Positions 18,109 through 23,877 of a DNA stretch of 23,877 bases are shown here, one piece after another (position 1 is the stretch's first letter; the number at the start of each line of letters is the position of its first letter). The position numbers were made by a program, and so were the translations under genes. The stretch is from Haplomitrium mnioides (lineage: Eukaryota; Marchantiophyta; Haplomitriopsida; Calobryales). Location: positions 1-23,877 of the forward strand of contig JBNGIS010003993.1 in the NCBI GenBank assembly GCA_049999725.1, given 5' to 3'. Under the pieces are notes generated by a model. The model did not search any database. It saw nothing but the letters and a program-made list of their open reading frames with translations, and was not told the DNA's origin.

Positions 18109-21100
18109 TGTTGGGCTCATTGTAGTATAGTTGGATCTATCAGTGTGTATTACCCAATTATCCCAAACTACTGTTGGACTTTGTTGGGACTAGTGGGGGA
18201 TAGCGGGGTAAGACCCTGAAGGATCAGAGCCTTAACCGTGAAGTGGGAAGAAGAGATAGGATAGGGAAGAAGAAGTAGATGAGAGGGAAATGGAAGAAGT
18301 GTGGAGAAGGAGAGGGGAACTAGAAGGGTGTGAGGTATAGGGAAAGCATAAAGAAGAACTTCGACCAAACGTCTTAATTACTTGTGTTTTGTAAAAGAAA
18401 TAAACATGCAACTCAACCATCCACTCAATCACTCAACTCAAAAGCAAACCTACACTATTGAACTTTCAAATGCAACTTAACCACAACACAATTCAACTCC
18501 TCAACTCATCTCTCTTCAACATTCAATGGAATAGAAAAATCTAACTACGCTTACTGGAAATACGTCTCAACTTGAACATACGTAAAATTAAACATTCGCC
18601 TACAATTGAAATTGACAAAGTAGGAAACATCAAATACTACAAGGAGTACTTTATATATCAGGTATTACAATATAATATAACTATTTTATCCCCAGTTTCA
18701 GAGTTCGACTATCGGTGAATATACGGTGACACTCCTCATACTTTTTCTTTCGGCAACACTTAACACAAAACACTTACACGCTTTTGGACTACACACGTCA
18801 CATGAGACTCTGAATCAGAATAGAATACCACGTAGGATATGACTTCAACAGAACAAACAAAACTTACACACGACAACAAAAAATCCGATTTCCTCTCTAT
18901 CTATATAATACCTTAGCTAGTTTGGCCTTATCCTCTTGGTTGCGCAAAGAATCTTCCACGAGCTGACATCAAACTTCAGAGTGCCTTTGATTGTTCACAG
19001 TGACCATCCAGACCCCAAGACCTGTTTTCCACCATTTCTAACCTCTTCCTAAACTTTCCAGGTCACCCATTTTTATCATTTTCTCCAACTTCAACTCCTT
19101 GCCAAAAACTCCAACAGCACCAAAATACTCTATTCTTCACCTAGACATAATCCCCTGTCATCACACTACTCCACAAAATTTATACCTCCCAAAAATTCTT
19201 CCTCCTATTCCCAGAATAATTCCCCAAAGATCACAAAAATTATACTCCCCTTATCCCAGAGATTCCTCTAGCATATTCATGATTCCTTCCCTCGCCATAA
19301 GAACTCTAAAGCTACTATTTCCAACTCTCTCTATAAGAACCTATCACTAATTCATTTCCTTATTACTTCCTTGTGTAACTTCTACTTTTCCCCCTTTGTG
19401 TAACCCCCTTTCGCGTCGCGCAGCACCTAACATCGAGCAGCACCTCGAGCGACCAGCGTGGATCGTCGATCGCAGCACCAATTCGAGCGCACTGGCTCAA
19501 TTCTTCACCGCCAGTGCCTCACCCTCAATTTCGCCTTACCTTCACGATTCATTCAATCCCCATGCATGTGTATTGCTTCTACTTGTGTGTCCAGCCGGAT
19601 TCATCGAACTCCTTTCTCGTCGATCGGCCAGCCTAGCTCACATCGTCGTCTGCAGCAACTCAAGCCCGCTTCTTCACATGACAGCACCTAGTCCTCAAAT
19701 TCGCCCTTACAATTTTGTTGGACCACCCCCCTTTTACATTGCTCCTCGAGGACGTTCTACCGCTGCACCATATATCCTGCAGTCTCACCGAGCAGACTGT
19801 CGCGCATCAGATGTGCGACCCTCCACAATTGATCACTCTTCTGCAATTCGTCAGAGACTCTCCCCTGTCCACCAGGTATGCCAGGATTCTTCCTTTCGAA
19901 TCTCCTTCTCAATTTCCTACAGGTACAATCGAACTGCTGCCTTCAGGATTTCAGCTTCCTCGTCCCAGCATGACTTTGCGCAGCAGATCGGCGTTGCTCG
20001 AATTCGTCGCCTATCTTCAATTCAGTAGTGGCACTTATCTCCTTCCGCAGAATCGCAGGGGCCTCTTCTTTTCCATCTCCTCAAGTTTTTTTTTTTTTTC
20101 TCTGTGTACCCATCCCATCGTTTCGTCACCGATCCGGCCATCATCGATCTGTATACACGTGAGCATTCTTTGACTCCACCCGAATCAATCATTCTGACCC
20201 CTCTGAGTCATCAGACTATCTCCATTCAATCACCCTCTTCTGGCTCGCAGCTTTCTTGATTTGTCTCCCCCAACTTAAGATCCATATGTGTCGACCGTTC
20301 TTCACAGCGTTCAAGGGACCAGAAACTATGTTTATGCTCTATTCAAACTTCTCTTCTGCATGCCTTGACTACAGCTTTTCCTTCAACTGCTACTAGAACC
20401 CAAAATTAAGGCGCATACTCCATCGCGACACTCCACCAATATTCCAATGTTGTCTTCACAAAACTCTAACAAAATATATTGTTTCTTCCAATTTTCAACA
20501 GGTCCATCATCTTCACCAATCCAATCTACCACTTTTTCAGGCTTCATGAATCTTCATGCTCTTCACACTTGTCCCCGCTCCAACCGCCATGCTCTATCGA
20601 CAATCCAAAGTTTCCAAAAATACAAGCGAGGGCCTCCATGGCCAAAATTTTCCCCTTAAATACTTTTCCTAACCCTAGCTCATTTTCTTTTTCCTCGATT
20701 AACCTCATCTGTTGATGCAGATCTCCACCGTCGAATTAATGCCTCTTTCTCCATGGGCCTCTAGCTTAGGTTATAGTATTATATTAACACAAATTACTAA
20801 TTTCTAAATTTCTACTCTACTAATCGCTCTTTTAACAAACCGACTTTCACATACAAATACGCACCCACAAATGCACATAATAGACACACATATACTTACA
20901 GAGGAGATTATTTTTTTCTGACTCATTTTTTGTCACCTTGCATTCCTTGTACGTCGATAATGTCGTTGGGACTTCATGATACCTGTACTTTGCAGAAAAT
21001 ATATAAAGTATGATGAAAATAATACAATTGATTCGTCTTTCTCGATGATGTCCACTGCTGCTAATTGTCGCCATTTCCGCTCAACTTGACTCCATTTCCT

Positions 21101-21163
21101 CGTTTCGTTCCTCCTACACGCTGTCTCTATGTGTATCTCCACTGTATCTCTCCGTACCTAACA
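18109..21163 (-). repeat. 3' LTR of gypsy D, about 3.05 kb
   Basis: The inner end is ACCTAACA at 21163, preceded on the minus strand by a polypurine tract. The outer end is TGTTGGGCTC at 18109, exactly where copia C similarity stops. The terminal inverted repeats TGTTGGG/TGTTAGG agree at 6 of 7 bases. The preceding CTAAT (18104-18108) is the candidate target duplication, but its partner is outside the window. Inside: a purine-rich stretch at 18236-18345, a 14-T run at 20086-20099, and open frames up to 210 codons (19396-20028, plus strand) without recognisable domains. Confidence 0.72.
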
Positions 21164-21180
21164 GATCCCTCCGTTCAATC
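21164..21180 (-). other. Polypurine tract of gypsy D
   Basis: The minus strand reads GAACGGAGGGATC directly before TGTTAGG. It is less pure than that of gypsy A but correctly placed, about 160 bp after the pol stop codon at 21341-21343. Confidence 0.6.
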
Positions 21181-21340
21181 TTTGAGAGTCTCATGCGAAC
21201 AATGTAGCTAGGCTTCTCCTTTGGAACTCCCAAGATGGACTATGGCCTCATAGCAAGATAGCAACACAAGAGAGTAAACCAACGAACAAAAGAAAGAAAT
21301 AACGAAATATGCGGTACATAGACATCACGAAAACAAACAG

Positions 21341-22640
21341 CTACACATAATACAACTTCACACAGTTGGCATTCACATGAGCAACAAAAGCGGTACCATC
21401 CAACGTAGAAAGACTCAAATACCCATGAGGATGAACGACAATGACTCTATATGGGCCAGACCAATGTGATGTAAACTTAGGTGCAAATTTAAGGAATCTC
21501 ATATCAAAAACCAAAACGAGGTCATTAACCTCAAACGTCCTCAACTTAATCTTTTTATCATGTATAAGCTTCGTGCGATGTTGATGTGCAAATCGCAGAT
21601 CTGAAGCTTGTATCCGATCTTCCTGTAAATTTTCTAAAGTCAATAGACGATGTTTTAATGACTCCATAGGTCCACGACGATTTGCAATCGCAATCCGCAA
21701 AGAGGGTACTTGAATCTCTATGGGTAACAACGCCTCTTGTCCGTATACTAAATGAAATGGAGTGAAGCTTGTAGCGACTTTTGTCATTGAGCGATAAGCC
21801 CATAAAGCTGCAGGTAAATGCTCATCCCAATCCCATCTATGATGAGAGACAGTCTTTGTAAGAATAGACTTGAGAATCTTGTTTGTGCTCTCCGCTTGTC
21901 CATTTGCTTGTGGATGATACAGAGCAGACGTATGGTGACGTATCGAATATAAGGTCGTAAAAGCTTCGATGACCTCATTCAAAAAGTGAGTACCCCGATC
22001 ACTAACTAGCTCTAATGGACAACCGCATCGAGTCAAGACTTGCGAATATAAAAAAGAAGCTACAGATATAACATTATCCACAAGAAGTGCTATCGCTTTT
22101 GCCCATTTAGTGACATAATCTGTTGCTGCAAGAATGTATTGATTTCTCTGTGAACAAGATGGCGGAACAATAGGACCAAAAAAATCCAATCCCCACTTTT
22201 CAAATGCAGATAATGGAAGGATAGGTACCAATGGCATTTCCAAATCCTATGTAGGCTTACCCGTACGCTAGCATACATCACAGGTACGAGCAAATGTATG
22301 AGAGTCTGCAAACAAAGTAGGCCACCAATAGCCTGAACAAAGCACTTTTTGGGTTGTACTTTTCCCAGCAAAATGTCCTCCACACGCAGAGGTGTGGCAG
22401 CCGTGTAACACTTGGGTTGTTTGTGGTGGCGTTAAACATCGTCGCAATACTCCATCCATACCCATATGATATAAAGTCCCTGAAAGAATGGTATAAGGAC
22501 CAGCTAACCTTGCAAAGGCTTGCCGCTGATCTTTCTTCACATGTGGCAGAAGTATGCCACTCGTAAGATACGTAATCACATGACTGTACCAAGGATGGAC
22601 AGCCAACTGTAGATATCAAGGTTCTTCACTCACTTCGGTC
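21341..22640 (-). pseudogene. Gypsy D integrase
   Basis: This inserts element DNA. The HHCC finger is present: HGCHTSACGGHFAGKS, then YWWPTLFADSHTFARTCDVC. A TAG follows the second Cys where the family has Gln, and another TAG follows GKPT. The core runs unbroken for 300 codons (21341-22243): ATDYVTKWAKAIAL (first Asp; 22103-22126), SDRGTHFLNEVIEAF (second Asp, near 21981-22003) and ANGQAESTNKIL with Glu exactly 35 residues later. The C-terminal part has LVYGQEALLPIE, KIKLRTFEVNDLVLV and HWSGPYRVIVVHPHG, and ends KLYYV. No chromodomain is visible. The rest of this interval to 22640 is the linker from RNase H. All catalytic residues are intact. Confidence 0.92.
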
Positions 22641-23160
22641 ATAAGTAAATGTGCGATTTGCAAAACTCAGAGATCTGGAAAATTATCATCCAATGAGTCA
22701 GGTTCAGGATTACCGGGAACACGTGATAATGGATCACAATTTCCATGCTTGGTTCTTGGTCGTACTTGTAATTGGAAGTTAAATTCCTGAAGTAGAAGAA
22801 CCCATCGCGCTAAGCGGCCAATAAGAATAGGTTTATTGATAATATGTTTTAAAGAATCATGATCTACAATGAACGTGAATGGATAGCCTAAAAGGTAATG
22901 GCAAAATTTCTGAACTGCATAAATCAGTCCAAGGGCTTCACGCTCCGTCACATTGTAATTTCTTTTGGCCATACTTAGTTGGCGTCCGGTGTAATAAATA
23001 GGAAATTCTTTTTCATCTTGGATTTGGGCCAACACTACACCTATGGCAGTAGCAGAAGTGTCTACCATGACTATAAATGGAATGGTCCAGTCTATAGGGG
23101 CAAGAAAAGGTAATGATGCAAGGACATCTTTCAAAGCTTGAAACGCTTGTTGACAATCTT
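22641..23160 (-). pseudogene. Gypsy D RNase H
   Basis: This removes the RNA template. All four catalytic positions look intact: FIVMVDTSATAIGVVLAQ (Asp; 23051-23068), NVTEREALGLIYAVQKF (Glu; 22928-22951 region), FIVDHDSLKHIINKP (Asp), and HGNCDPLSRVPG (Asp in the family ADxLSR motif). FPIYYTGRQLS and ARWVLLLQEFNFQLQVRP lie between, in order. The frame is open from 23203 to 22667. A stop follows FPDL at 22667 and another lies near 22618. It shares its frame with RT upstream and integrase downstream. Confidence 0.92.
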
Positions 23161-23422
23161 TCGTCCAAAGAAAAGGAACATTACATCTTGTCAATTTATA
23201 CAAAGGAGTAGCGATTGTGGCATAGTTAAAACAATATATGCAGTAATATACTGACTTGCCCAGAAAGTGTTGTAGTTGTTTGATGGTAGTAGGCGGTAGT
23301 AATGAAAGAATAATGCTACCTTTAGCTGGATCTGGGTGTAGACCTTTCTCTGAAAGGATATGTCCCAGAAGTACACCCGCTGGTGCTAAGAATTTAGACT
23401 TCTTAGGGATTAATGATATACT
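23161..23422 (-). pseudogene. Gypsy D reverse transcriptase, C-terminal end
   Basis: This is the thumb/connection part of RT after the (missing) active site. SLIPKKSKFLAPAGVLLGHI lies at the very edge (about 23360-23422), followed by SEKGLHPDPAKGS, TTIKQLQHFLGK, YATIATPLYKLTR and PFLWTKDCQQAFQALK. This is the family order KSxF...LLGHI...GLxxDP...FLG..YY...PL..L...F.W...CQ.AF. The break at 23422 coincides with the TG end of another LTR. Confidence 0.88.
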
Positions 23423-23877
23423 TGTCCCCTGTTTCGGGTCTTAACCTTTTCAGGCCCTGTTTCGATGCAGGGGAGGACAGGTTTGCGGGCTTTGGGGTTC
23501 TTTTCTAAGATGGCCCCTCGCCAGTTACCACTTTCAGGCCTTAAGGACTCTTCCTCTCCTTACAAGCATGTTGTGCTTTTCTCACTCCTCTTCTTCGCAC
23601 ACTCAAGTCAGACATTCAAACATTCACTCACAGGTCCACATCCATAACACCCAGCTAGCTTGTGTGATTCTTCCTCTTTATTCTTAGGACCCACTGACTT
23701 AGGCCTTGTCACCTTATTTGTGCTTGGGCAGAATGGTGCTGGTGACCTGCATAGCTGAACACACAACAGCTCTGGACTCCCCTTTTCAAGGTGGTCACAG
23801 GTCTGATACAACTATTCCTAACTAATTCCTAAGCTGCACTAATTCCTAACTAATTCCTAACTATGCAAATAGGATCA
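23423..23877 (-). repeat. Outer end of a second gypsy A family LTR (cut by window)
   Basis: It starts TGTCCCCTG and aligns through about 23830 with 3009-3425. Shared blocks include TCTTAACCTT, GATGCAGGGGAGGACA, GGGCTTT, CGCCAGTTA or near forms, CTTGTCACCTTATTTGT or near forms, TGGACT and GTCACAG. It is in the same orientation, so it is the outer end of a minus-strand 3' LTR or of a solo LTR. The preceding ATACT (23418-23422) is the candidate target duplication. A short tandem of ATTCCTAACTA lies at 23815-23866. Confidence 0.85.

Larger units (their letters stand above)
18109..23422 (-). mobile_element. Gypsy D, Ty3/gypsy element (3' part; nested)
   Basis: A minus-strand element inserted in copia C. 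On the minus strand the order is RT C-terminus (broken at 23422 by another insertion), RNase H, integrase, polypurine tract and 3' LTR. Pol is in one frame throughout, with few stops, and both RNase H and integrase motifs are intact, so it looks younger than gypsy A. The 5' part, including gag, protease and most of RT, should lie to the right beyond the second gypsy A family insertion. Confidence 0.85.

Noticed and set aside
18236-18345. Purine-rich stretch as a polypurine tract
   Set aside because: Over 100 bp long, interrupted, and at the outer end of the LTR rather than next to its inner end.
19396-20028. 210-codon plus-strand open frame inside the gypsy D LTR
   Set aside because: No recognisable domain, low-complexity Ser/Arg-rich composition, and overlapping open frames (19458-19691, 19715-20173) in the same C-rich stretch. 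It is probably a by-product of few T/A-rich stops.
23815-23866. Tandem ATTCCTAACTA copies as a telomere-like or CRISPR-like array
   Set aside because: Only about four irregular units without spacers, and telomere units differ; simple local duplication in the LTR.

Overview
The window reads as a retrotransposon graveyard from a large land-plant nuclear genome. No cellular gene, tRNA, rRNA or CRISPR array is visible. Every stretch with recognisable protein similarity belongs to a Ty1/copia or Ty3/gypsy LTR retrotransposon, and all are broken by stop codons, frameshifts or deletions. The Retrofit/Ale-type copia architecture and very long gypsy LTRs point to a plant. I cannot fix the lineage. From memory, the gypsy proteins resemble those of non-seed plants or conifers, but that is weak.

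Layout. (1) 365-3008: the 3' part of a minus-strand copia element (copia-1), with a probable 3' LTR carrying a (TC)34 microsatellite, a polypurine tract, a long non-coding stretch, and decayed reverse transcriptase (RT) and RNase H. (2) 3009-11542: a minus-strand gypsy element (gypsy A) inserted in the copia-1 RT. It has a 5-bp target-site duplication (ATAAA) and consists of a 3.4-kb 3' LTR, polypurine tract, integrase, RNase H, RT, protease and gag. Its 5' LTR is cut down to 34 bases. (3) 11548-11720: the other side of the interrupted copia-1 RT. (4) about 11721-12800: a short minus-strand remnant of another gypsy element (gypsy B). (5) about 12801-18108: a plus-strand Retrofit/Ale-type copia element (copia C) with probable 5' LTR, primer binding site, an unusually long 2.6-kb leader, gag, an internally deleted integrase and the start of the RT region. 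(6) 18109-23422: a minus-strand gypsy element (gypsy D) inserted in the copia C RT region, with a 3-kb LTR, polypurine tract, integrase, RNase H and RT C-terminus. (7) 23423-23877: the outer end of a second gypsy A family LTR, inserted in the gypsy D RT and cut by the window edge.

The order of events follows from the nesting: copia-1 before gypsy A; copia C before gypsy D before the second gypsy A family copy. The most informative observations are the exact nesting junctions, the truncated 5' LTR of gypsy A, and a stop-codon spectrum rich in TAG/TGA that suggests C-to-T decay of methylated DNA. I found no new functional system.
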